From CAZGOM01 sp964542875 (lineage in GTDB: Bacteria; Planctomycetota; Phycisphaerae; Phycisphaerales; Phycisphaeraceae): a DNA stretch of 6,283 bases. A program made the position numbers and the translations under genes. The notes under the pieces were generated by a model. It worked only from the letters and a program-made list of their open reading frames with translations. It ran no database searches and had not been told where the DNA came from. Positions 1-5,726 of the stretch are shown here, one piece after another (the stretch's first letter is position 1; each line of letters begins with the position of its first letter). The stretch covers positions 1 through 6,283 of the forward strand of contig CAZIWA010000196.1 in the NCBI GenBank assembly GCA_964542875.1, read 5' to 3'.

Positions 1-23
1 CTCCACGCTCCGGCGATCAAGGC

Positions 24-29
24 TAGAAT
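24..29 (+). promoter_or_regulatory. Candidate -10 element (TAGAAT) for the GT39 operon
   Basis: The hexamer TAGAAT sits 10 nt before the ATG at 40 and differs from TATAAT at one position. Transcription would start near 35-37, leaving a leader of only a few nucleotides. This fits the lack of any Shine-Dalgarno sequence before that ATG. No convincing -35 box can be seen, because the window begins exactly where it would lie. The surrounding GGCTAGAATC resembles the -10 region proposed at 3158-3166. The call is inferred from sequence only. Confidence 0.45.
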
Positions 30-39
30 CTTTACCCTC

Positions 40-1725
40 ATGGCCCAGCCCACCACGCCCGTGATCGCCAAGCCCAGCACCCTTGGATGGAAGCATGTCT
101 TCCTCTTGACGGGGTTGGTGCTGGCCGCACGGGTGATCTTTCTCAAGTTCTTTTGCCACTTTGAGCTGGTGGGAGACGAAGCCCAATACTGGGATTGGGC
201 CCGGCACATGGACTGGTCCTACTACACCAAGGGGCCGGGCATCGCGTGGACGATCTGGCTTTCCACGCAGTTGTTTGGCGATCAGGAATGGGCCGTCCGG
301 CTCCCCACCGCGATTGCCGCTGGCGTGAGCATGATCGCCTTGGCCGGGCTCACCAGCGACGTTTCCGGCAACAGCCCGCGCGCAGCGTTCTACGGCGCGT
401 TTTCCTATTTGTTGCTTCTCATCGGGCTTGGCCTGGCGCTGCTGATCACCATCGACGGGCCTTACCTGGCTTCCTGGGCGCTGGCCTGCTGGGCAGGCTG
501 GCGGGCTGTGAAAGCCATGTCCGAGGGCCGGTCGGGCATTGTGCCGTGGACCTGTTTCGGGCTCGCCTTGGGGGCCGGGTTTCTCTACAAGTACACCGCA
601 TTGCTACTGGTGCCGGGTATCGTCCTCTATCTCATCTGGGACCGGAAAAACCTCCGGTTCACCGCGGGCGCGTGGCTGGGCATTCTTATCAGCCTAGCCC
701 TGGTCGTCCTCGCGATGCTGCCCGTGGTCATCTGGAACTCCAACCACCACTGGGTCACCATCATGCACCTCCTTGGCCACCTTCAGGTCAAAGGCGGCGA
801 TGGCGCGGTTAACCCCAACTGGGCCTTTAACCCCATGACGGTGGTCAGCTACATCGGCGTGCAGATCGGCGCAGTGGGCCCCATGACTGCGGGGCTGATG
901 GGTTACGCCGTCTACCAGGCATTCAGAAGCAACCCCCGGCCGGCGGGGCCCGGCGCCAACCCCGACCGGTACCTGCTTTCCTGCGCCCTGCCCATCCTCC
1001 TTTTCTACCTCGTGGTGTCCTTCAAAAAGGAAGTGGAAGGCAACTGGCCCATCGCGGGGTACATCACCCTGCTGGCGCTGGTGGCCAAGCAGGCGCCCGC
1101 GGAGTTTGACCGGCTGCAGGCCATCACCGCGCAATGGATCGCCGACGGCAAGCCTCTGCGCCCGCGCAAGGGCTTTATGCGCGCCCGCCCGGAAACATTC
1201 TTCCAGGTGCTCTGGCACTGGGCGGTGGGCACTTCCGTGGTCGTACTGCTGGGCATCTTCTTCCTGGGCTTCCTGCTTCGGTTTGAATTCATGCGCACCG
1301 CAGTCCCCACATGGCGCATCTCCGGCATGGCCGAAGCAGGCCAGGCCGTGGAAGCCATTCGCACCGAATTCGCCAAAACCACGGATCAGCCCCCCTTCCT
1401 GATGGCCAGCGGCTATGAAACCACGGCGCTGCTTTCCTACTACACCCCCGGCCAGCCCGCTTACATCTGCGGCGCCAGCGAGCTTGGCCAGCGTGAATCC
1501 TCCTACGACTACTTCGACGACACCAACTGGCGAAACAAGGCCCTGGAAGGCCGGCCCGTGGTGATGGCGGGCACGGCGGACGAAGCCCGCTGGCTCCGGG
1601 GATTTAGGTTTGAAGGCTTCAAGTCCGAGGGATTCGTCCAGTTCCCCGGAACGCCCGAACACCGGAAAATCCGTATCTTCACGGCCACCAAGTTCCTTGG
1701 TCCTGTTAAAGAACCGGTACGATAG
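40..1725 (+). CDS. GT39 / ArnT-like membrane glycosyltransferase (PMT_2 family)
   Basis: This is a 561-residue polytopic membrane protein. Members of this family transfer a sugar from a polyprenyl-phosphate donor to a lipid, glycan or protein on the outer face of the cytoplasmic membrane. After a first membrane segment (about residues 18-38) comes the family's acidic loop motif DEAQYWDW at 46-53, with the D46-E47 pair expected to be catalytic, then KGPGIAW at 64-70, the counterpart of the usual KPPL. Hydrophobic segments continue to about residue 350, including WNSNHHW at 232-238 and the KKEVEGNWP stretch at 329-337, both typical of bacterial PMT_2 proteins. A basic loop (about 370-385), a last membrane helix (391-413) and a soluble C-terminal part of about 145 residues follow. 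Length is normal for the family. The ATG at 40 has no Shine-Dalgarno but follows a -10-like box closely. The acceptor and sugar cannot be read from sequence. It is probably the first gene of a three-gene operon. Confidence 0.87.
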   Translation: MAQPTTPVIAKPSTLGWKHVFLLTGLVLAARVIFLKFFCHFELVGDEAQYWDWARHMDWSYYTKGPGIAWTIWLSTQLFGDQEWAVRLPTAIAAGVSMIALAGLTSDVSGNSPRAAFYGAFSYLLLLIGLGLALLITIDGPYLASWALACWAGWRAVKAMSEGRSGIVPWTCFGLALGAGFLYKYTALLLVPGIVLYLIWDRKNLRFTAGAWLGILISLALVVLAMLPVVIWNSNHHWVTIMHLLGHLQVKGGDGAVNPNWAFNPMTVVSYIGVQIGAVGPMTAGLMGYAVYQAFRSNPRPAGPGANPDRYLLSCALPILLFYLVVSFKKEVEGNWPIAGYITLLALVAKQAPAEFDRLQAITAQWIADGKPLRPRKGFMRARPETFFQVLWHWAVGTSVVVLLGIFFLGFLLRFEFMRTAVPTWRISGMAEAGQAVEAIRTEFAKTTDQPPFLMASGYETTALLSYYTPGQPAYICGASELGQRESSYDYFDDTNWRNKALEGRPVVMAGTADEARWLRGFRFEGFKSEGFVQFPGTPEHRKIRIFTATKFLGPVKEPVR

Positions 1726-1736
1726 GCCCTCAGCGT

Positions 1737-2438
1737 ATGGCCACCCCCAGCAGTGACATCCCGGCATTAGCAGGCAAACGCGCCCCCTGGCCGCTGAATA
1801 TGGACTGGGCTCTGGCCCTGGGTGTCGCCGTGCTTTGGCTGCTGGTGGCCCTGGCGCTGGATAAAACCGTCTACCACGCCCTCAAAGACCGGCCTTACGA
1901 TGAGAACGACTTCCTGCGCCTGCTGCGCGTGATGGGCGTCATCCCCACCTGGGTGGTCGTGGCGCTGGCGTTTTTGCTGGTCGATCGCGTCAAGCGCAAG
2001 GCGCAAGGCCTCCGCGGGATCCTCTTCCGGTTCAGCTTTCTGCTGGCCTGCACCATCACCGCGGGAATCATAGGCGAAGTGGCCAAGCTCCTCATCCGGC
2101 GCGAGCGGCCGGAGGTTCACGACGGCGCATGGGGCTTTCGCCCGTATTCCCAGCATTTCTGGAGTTCCAGCAACCTGGGCATGCCCAGTACGCACGCCAT
2201 TGTGGCCTTCGCCGCAGCCTGGGCGCTCTACCGGCTGCACCCGTCGGGCTGGCCGGTCTACTTCGCGCTGGCCATCGGCTGCGCCGTCACAAGACTGATG
2301 GAACACGCGCACTTTCTTTCCGACGTTTACCTCGCCTGCGCAATCAGTTACTTTGTCGTCCGATTCTTGAACCTCGTCTGGGTCAACCCCGGCGAGGAAA
2401 CACCTCTGCAAACAAACACCCCAAGGGAAAACCAATGA
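1737..2438 (+). CDS. PAP2-superfamily membrane phosphatase
   Basis: This 233-residue membrane protein carries all three signature motifs of the PAP2 / type 2 phosphatidic acid phosphatase superfamily. They are K117-x6-R124-P125, then PSTH at 150-153 (the usual form is PSGH), then R186-x5-H192-x3-D196. H192 would be the phosphohistidine nucleophile and H153 the general acid. Hydrophobic segments lie at about 24-41, 68-83, 98-115, 154-166, 172-185 and 197-214, fitting the six-helix layout. Relatives remove phosphate from lipid phosphates or pyrophosphates, including undecaprenyl pyrophosphate and lipid A. The neighbouring glycosyltransferase suggests lipid-carrier recycling or processing of a lipid product, but the substrate is inferred. 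The gene starts 11 nt after the GT39 stop with no strong ribosome site, and its TGA overlaps the next ATG (ATGA), so the three genes are probably co-transcribed. Confidence 0.9.
   Translation: MATPSSDIPALAGKRAPWPLNMDWALALGVAVLWLLVALALDKTVYHALKDRPYDENDFLRLLRVMGVIPTWVVVALAFLLVDRVKRKAQGLRGILFRFSFLLACTITAGIIGEVAKLLIRRERPEVHDGAWGFRPYSQHFWSSSNLGMPSTHAIVAFAAAWALYRLHPSGWPVYFALAIGCAVTRLMEHAHFLSDVYLACAISYFVVRFLNLVWVNPGEETPLQTNTPRENQ
2423..2428 (+). promoter_or_regulatory. Ribosome binding site (AAGGGA) setting the ThuA-like start
   Basis: AAGGGA lies 6 nt before the ATG at 2435, inside the last codons of the phosphatase gene. It supports initiation at 2435 rather than at the upstream in-frame ATG at 2129, and fits translational coupling through the ATGA overlap. 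Confidence 0.6.
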
Positions 2439-3070
2439 CCAAGAAGGCTCTCATCGTTCAAGGCGGCTGGGACGGACACACCCCTAAGCAGTGCGCTGAA
2501 CTCTTCGGCAAAGCCCTGACCGAAAAAGGCTACGACGTCACCATCAGCGACACCCTGGCCAGCTATGCCGATGAAAAACTCATGAGCTCCGTCGACTTGA
2601 TCGTCCCCATCTGGACGATGGGCACCATCACCCCCGAGCAGGAAAAAGGTCTCCTGGCCGCCGTCGACAAGGGCGCGGGCCTCGCCGGCTTCCACGGCGG
2701 CATGTGCGATTCCTTCCGCGGCAACATCGGCTACCAGTGGATGACCGGCGGCCAGTTCATGTCCCACCCGGGCAACCTCTATCCCCAGGTGAAAGTGAAC
2801 ATCAACAACCGCGAGCATGAAATCACCAAGGGCGTTTCGGACTTCATCCTCCCCAACACCGAACGCTACTGGATGCTCACCGATCCTTCCAACAACGTGC
2901 TGGCACACCTTTACTTTGAAGACTTCGGCGTCACCATGCCCTTCATGTGGACCAAGAACTGGGGCAAGGGCAAAGTGTTCTTTGCAGCCTGGGGCCACAC
3001 GCACAAAGACTTCGACGTGCCGCAGGCCAAAGAGCTGGTGGTGCGCGGCATGCAGTGGGCCACCCGCTGA
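2435..3070 (+). CDS. ThuA-like domain protein (trehalose utilisation family)
   Basis: This is a 211-residue protein of the ThuA family (Pfam ThuA), which has a class I glutamine-amidotransferase-like fold. Biochemistry is poorly known; the name comes from a rhizobial trehalose-utilisation gene. Seen here are an N-terminal beta-strand with QGGWDGHTP (9-17), the central GLAGFHGG (82-89), the GYQWMTGGQFMSHPG segment (99-113), and the C-terminal WGKGKVFFAAWGHTHKDFD (176-194), all characteristic of the family. There is no signal peptide or membrane helix, so it is probably cytoplasmic, and the domain fills the whole protein. The frame is open upstream to an ATG at 2129, but that stretch overlaps the PAP2 phosphatase gene, whose full motif set shows which frame is coding. 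The start at 2435 has a good ribosome site and an ATGA overlap. It is the last gene of the operon, ending just before a strong terminator. A role in sugar metabolism is possible but unproven. Confidence 0.88.
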   Translation: MTKKALIVQGGWDGHTPKQCAELFGKALTEKGYDVTISDTLASYADEKLMSSVDLIVPIWTMGTITPEQEKGLLAAVDKGAGLAGFHGGMCDSFRGNIGYQWMTGGQFMSHPGNLYPQVKVNINNREHEITKGVSDFILPNTERYWMLTDPSNNVLAHLYFEDFGVTMPFMWTKNWGKGKVFFAAWGHTHKDFDVPQAKELVVRGMQWATR

Positions 3071-3096
3071 TCGCCGTTGATTAAACCTGTCGATGC

Positions 3097-3131
3097 CACG
3101 GGCCGGCGTCATCGCCGGCCCGTGCTTTTTT
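3097..3131 (+). terminator. Intrinsic (Rho-independent) terminator
   Basis: A perfect 12-bp GC-rich stem (3097-3108 paired with 3113-3124) with the 4-nt loop TCAT is followed by C and six T residues (3126-3131). It begins 26 nt after the ThuA-like stop codon. There is no matching A-tract on the left side, so it should act on plus-strand transcription only. It closes the GT39-PAP2-ThuA unit. Confidence 0.95.
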
Positions 3132-3157
3132 ACCGCCGGATATCCCATGGCCCGTGG

Positions 3158-3166
3158 TGCTAAGAT
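3158..3166 (+). promoter_or_regulatory. Candidate extended -10 promoter (TGC-TAAGAT) for the secreted protein-ubiX unit
   Basis: TGC at 3158-3160 followed by TAAGAT at 3161-3166 forms an extended -10 element; an alternative register is GATAAT at 3164-3169. Transcription would start near 3172-3175, giving a leader of about 25 nt that contains the GGAGA ribosome site. No clear -35 box is seen, as often happens with extended -10 promoters. Its position just after a strong terminator and before a new gene supports the call. Confidence 0.5.
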
Positions 3167-3186
3167 AATCCGCCTGATTCACCATC

Positions 3187-3191
3187 GGAGA
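3187..3191 (+). promoter_or_regulatory. Ribosome binding site (GGAGA) for a TTG start
   Basis: GGAGA lies 7 nt before the TTG at 3199. It decides the start codon, because the first in-frame ATG downstream falls inside the signal peptide and would remove its basic N-terminus. Confidence 0.7.
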
Positions 3192-3198
3192 CAGCGCC

Positions 3199-4032
3199 TT
3201 GACCCCACGCCAGACATTCATCGCCGCCGGTCTTATCGCCATTGCAATGCTGGGCATGGCCGTCCCTCAGGCCAGCGCACAGGCCACCAGCCAGCCTGCC
3301 GCCACCGGCCCCGCCCAACCCGAAGCGGCCAAGCGCACGCGCGAGGTGGCCGCGTTTAACCGAAGGCAGGCCACACTGGCGGCCAGCGAATCCAAGAGCC
3401 AACTGGAGCCCGCCAAGACCGCCATGATGGACGAAGCCAAGCTCAAGGAAGAACTCGTCGCCGCGCTGGAGAAAATGGCCGACGCCCAGGACGCCGGCGA
3501 CAATGCAGGCATCATCGCCCTCAACACGCAGCAAAATGCGCTGGTCACGCAGTGCATCGCCGCGGGTGAACGGTCCAAGGCCGCCCGGCAGGAAGTGGCC
3601 CTGAGAAGCCCAACCCCCGTCAACAACCTCAAGGCCAACGCGCAGCCGTTTGATATCGCGCAGATCGAACAATTCGCCGGCCTGCGCGAACGCGCCGCGG
3701 ATGCCTGGGCCAAGTTCCGCAAGGTATCGCTTGAAAACCCCGACGGCCGGGGCGTTCAGAGCGCCAAGATCACCGCCACCCAGTACACGCTGGCGGCAGA
3801 CCGGCACGAGCGCATCGTGAAACTTCAACTGGAGGCATCACGCATCATGCTGTTGGCGGAAAAGTCCGAAACACCGGACCTCGCCAAAAAGCTCGCCAAC
3901 GACATTCAGAACCTGGCCAGGGAACTGGGCGAAAATCTTGAAAAGCAAAACGAGCTGAAGCTCAAAGAACTCGAATTGATGTACAAAAACCAGAGCCTGC
4001 TCGACGAAGCCCGGCTCTACCAGACCAAGTAA
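3199..4032 (+). CDS. Secreted helix-rich protein of unknown function
   Basis: I do not recognise a family for this 277-residue protein. It begins with TTG, supported by GGAGA 7 nt upstream and by the complete signal peptide this start yields. The signal peptide has basic residue R4, a hydrophobic core at about 7-22, and a likely signal peptidase I site after ASA (25-27). There is no lipobox cysteine. A low-complexity Ala/Gln/Pro/Thr/Ser linker (28-44) follows; such linkers are, in my recollection, common in planctomycete exported proteins. The rest is charged and probably almost entirely alpha-helical. Stretches at about 45-135, 152-178 and 187-277 look able to form coiled coils, most clearly the Lys/Glu/Leu-rich end (about 228-270). 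A Pro-containing break (138-150) separates two helical halves. The only cysteine is C119. It is probably periplasmic or cell-envelope associated. The gene lies 3 nt upstream of ubiX in the same transcript, but no functional link is evident. Confidence 0.75.
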   Translation: MTPRQTFIAAGLIAIAMLGMAVPQASAQATSQPAATGPAQPEAAKRTREVAAFNRRQATLAASESKSQLEPAKTAMMDEAKLKEELVAALEKMADAQDAGDNAGIIALNTQQNALVTQCIAAGERSKAARQEVALRSPTPVNNLKANAQPFDIAQIEQFAGLRERAADAWAKFRKVSLENPDGRGVQSAKITATQYTLAADRHERIVKLQLEASRIMLLAEKSETPDLAKKLANDIQNLARELGENLEKQNELKLKELELMYKNQSLLDEARLYQTK

Positions 4033-4035
4033 CCC

Positions 4036-4635
4036 ATGGCACCCAAACGCATCGTCATCGGGATCGGCGGGGCTTCCGGCGCACTCTACGCGCTGCGCAC
4101 GGTCCGCCTGTTGGTTGAGTCCGGCGTGGATGTCCACCTCGTCGTCTCCGCGCTTGGCCAACGCCTGCTGCATGACGAACTGGGCCTGGATGCCAACGAT
4201 CTAACCCCCTTTAAAGAGCCCATCACCCCCGGCGGCCAGGCCACCGGCTCCATCACCCTGCACAACCACCGCGACGTAGGCGCATCCATCGCCTCCGGCT
4301 CCTTCCGGCACGACGGCATGGCGGTGGTCCCCTGCTCTTCCAACACACTCGCCTGCATCGCCCACGGCATGGGCGACAACCTCATCCACCGGGCCGCTTA
4401 CGTCACCCTCAAAGAGCGCCGGAAGCTGGTGCTGGTGCATCGCGAAACGCCGCTCACCCTCATCGACATCAACAACATGGCCAGCCTCACCCAGGCAGGC
4501 GCGATCATCTGCCCGGCCAACCCGGGCTTCTACATGATGCCCAAGACCATCGAAGACCTGGCCGACCACATGTCGGCACGGATTCTTGATCTTCTTGAAG
4601 TGCCGCACAAGCTGGATAAACGCTGGCAGGGATGA
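4036..4635 (+). CDS. ubiX: Flavin prenyltransferase UbiX
   Basis: This 199-residue protein matches UbiX/Pad1 end to end. The enzyme joins a dimethylallyl group from dimethylallyl phosphate to reduced FMN, making the prenylated FMN used by UbiD-type decarboxylases, for example in quinone synthesis. Visible family motifs are the FMN-binding GIGGASGA (9-16), ASGSFRHDGMAVVPCSSNTLA (86-106), NLIHRAAYVTLKERR (115-129), the VHRETPL block (134-140) and PANPGFYMMP (160-169). Residues R119, K126, R136, E137, Y166, R182 and W197 fall in the positions where, from memory, Pseudomonas UbiX has R122, K129, R139, E140, Y169, R185 and W200. It therefore looks catalytically intact and is probably a soluble dodecamer like known members. 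The ATG lies 3 nt after the preceding stop, without a clear ribosome site, suggesting translational coupling. No ubiD is present in the window. The downstream neighbours are convergent. Confidence 0.96.
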   Translation: MAPKRIVIGIGGASGALYALRTVRLLVESGVDVHLVVSALGQRLLHDELGLDANDLTPFKEPITPGGQATGSITLHNHRDVGASIASGSFRHDGMAVVPCSSNTLACIAHGMGDNLIHRAAYVTLKERRKLVLVHRETPLTLIDINNMASLTQAGAIICPANPGFYMMPKTIEDLADHMSARILDLLEVPHKLDKRWQG

Positions 4636-4663
4636 GAGAAAATGAGGTGGAAGATTCGGCTCC

Positions 4664-4691
4664 CCACGCGCCCGGTTTATCGGGCACGTGG
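4664..4691 (-). terminator. Hairpin between convergent genes, possible terminator
   Basis: An 11-bp inverted repeat (4664-4674 with 4681-4691, loop 4675-4680) lies in the 90-nt gap between the ubiX stop and the DUF2314 stop. One position is a C-A mismatch when read on the plus strand but a G-U wobble in minus-strand RNA, so the stem is continuous only in the minus-strand transcript. It starts about 34 nt beyond the DUF2314 stop codon. No clean U-tract follows on either strand, so termination activity is uncertain. It might serve as an RNA 3'-end stabiliser instead. Confidence 0.45.
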
Positions 4692-4725
4692 ACCAATCGT
4701 CAAATGCCATACCCCTATAACGCCA

Positions 4726-5697
4726 CTACCGATCCGCCAGCACTTTCACGGTGAACCCGCCTGTCATCTCTTCGAGCTTTTCGTTGTAGATGATCCAGTC
4801 GCACACATCGTCAACGGGTACATCAACCGGATCGCCCAGCTTCTTGCCCGGCAGGTTCAGCGGATCATTGCTCAGCGTGCCGTGAATGACGCCGCTGGCG
4901 ATGCTGGCGACACTGATCCAGATGAATTCCGGATCGCCGCTACCAGTGACAAAGGGTGCTTTAATCGAAAATTTGCAGGCCTTATCGCCTTTGGCAAAGG
5001 CCGATTCAAACTCCCCAAACCGGCGCTTGGCTTCCGCTTTGGCCGCCTCCATTTCCTTGTCGTCATGCCCCACTGGAATCACCGGCACATACATTCTCGC
5101 CTGAAGGCTCTTCAGCGGGTCGCTGGTCTTAAGCGCGGCGAGGGTTTCCGGCGAGTACGGGTACGCCAACCCCTCAGGCCGGACCAGGAGCAGCAGGCAA
5201 TCGTCGTCGGCCATCTCATAGGCAATCCCCGCCAGCAGTCTGGTTGTCTCCAGGGTGCTCAGCGCATTTTCATTTCCATGGCTGTCCATGGCGTCGACGG
5301 CGCTCCACGCCTTGTGCGCGAGAATGGCCCGCTTGATCCGTAAATCCTTCGTGTCCGCTGCGGCTGCGGCGTTGTCGTCGAAGTAGGACTCGCCAGTAAG
5401 AATCACCCCCAGCGGCGCACGGCTCAACGCCACCGCAAACATCAAGCGGCTTCCCTCCATCGGCACCTGGCACACATTGCCCGGTGCGGGCGTCGGCAGA
5501 TAGGTCAGCGGTTCATTGGCCACGCCGCTCACCAGCTTGGCCACTTCCCTTGTCGTCATTTTTTCAGGCTTGGTCCGCAGCCACACGAACGAGGCGAACT
5601 CTTCATCGCGCTTGTTCTTGCGCCAGCTTGACCAAAGCACAAGCAGCGCCAGGCTCACGCCCACCACAGCCAGCGCCAGAATGGTCCATGCAAACAT
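4726..5697 (-). CDS. Membrane-anchored DUF2314-domain protein
   Basis: This 323-residue protein has one N-terminal membrane helix (about 2-23) followed by a basic stop-transfer stretch (R26-K27-N-K-R30), so the body probably lies in the cytoplasm. The C-terminal part (about 232-320) matches DUF2314, the domain of E. coli YegJ: FSIKAPF (243-249), the EFIWISV region (257-263), G-L-S-NDP (273-279), GDPVDVPVDDVCDW (288-301) and MTGG (311-314). The function of DUF2314 is unknown. The middle part (about 35-215) contains HKAWSAVDAMD (128-138) and RLLAGIAYEMADDDCLLLLV (153-172). I cannot assign it to a named domain, although similar segments appear to accompany DUF2314 elsewhere. The ATG has AGGGGG 6 nt upstream. 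The gene lies 29 nt downstream of the ABC-F gene and is probably co-transcribed with it. The DUF2314 call is firm; the cellular role is unknown. Confidence 0.85.
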   Translation of the reverse strand: MFAWTILALAVVGVSLALLVLWSSWRKNKRDEEFASFVWLRTKPEKMTTREVAKLVSGVANEPLTYLPTPAPGNVCQVPMEGSRLMFAVALSRAPLGVILTGESYFDDNAAAAADTKDLRIKRAILAHKAWSAVDAMDSHGNENALSTLETTRLLAGIAYEMADDDCLLLLVRPEGLAYPYSPETLAALKTSDPLKSLQARMYVPVIPVGHDDKEMEAAKAEAKRRFGEFESAFAKGDKACKFSIKAPFVTGSGDPEFIWISVASIASGVIHGTLSNDPLNLPGKKLGDPVDVPVDDVCDWIIYNEKLEEMTGGFTVKVLADR

Positions 5698-5703
5698 GAC
5701 AAA

Positions 5704-5709
5704 CCCCCT
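5704..5709 (-). promoter_or_regulatory. Ribosome binding site (AGGGGG) of the DUF2314 gene
   Basis: On the minus strand AGGGGG precedes the ATG at 5697 by 6 nt, within the 29-nt gap after the ABC-F stop. It supports this start and independent ribosome loading within the shared transcript. Confidence 0.5.
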
Positions 5710-5726
5710 GAGAACGGATTGTCACA

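Noticed and set aside
694..1767. Long minus-strand open frame (357 codons) opposite the GT39 gene
   Set aside because: It lies antisense to a gene with clear family motifs, encodes a His/Gly/Pro-rich product with no recognisable domain, and is the expected mirror of GC-biased codons.
2129..2434. Upstream in-frame extension of the ThuA-like gene
   Set aside because: It overlaps the PAP2 phosphatase, whose full motif set proves the other frame is coding. The extension is Arg/Leu/Pro-rich noise, and a good ribosome site precedes 2435.
2348..3148. Minus-strand open frame of 266 codons opposite the ThuA-like gene
   Set aside because: It is antisense to a recognised gene, begins beyond the terminator, and has no recognisable domain or ribosome site.
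3160..3828. Minus-strand open frame of 222 codons opposite the secreted protein
   Set aside because: The plus-strand frame has a signal peptide, ribosome site, promoter and an operon with ubiX. The minus-strand product is Gly/Leu/Arg-rich with no features.
4642..5343. Plus-strand open frame of 233 codons after ubiX
   Set aside because: It runs antisense to the DUF2314 gene, whose conserved motifs settle the strand. It also passes through the convergent hairpin.
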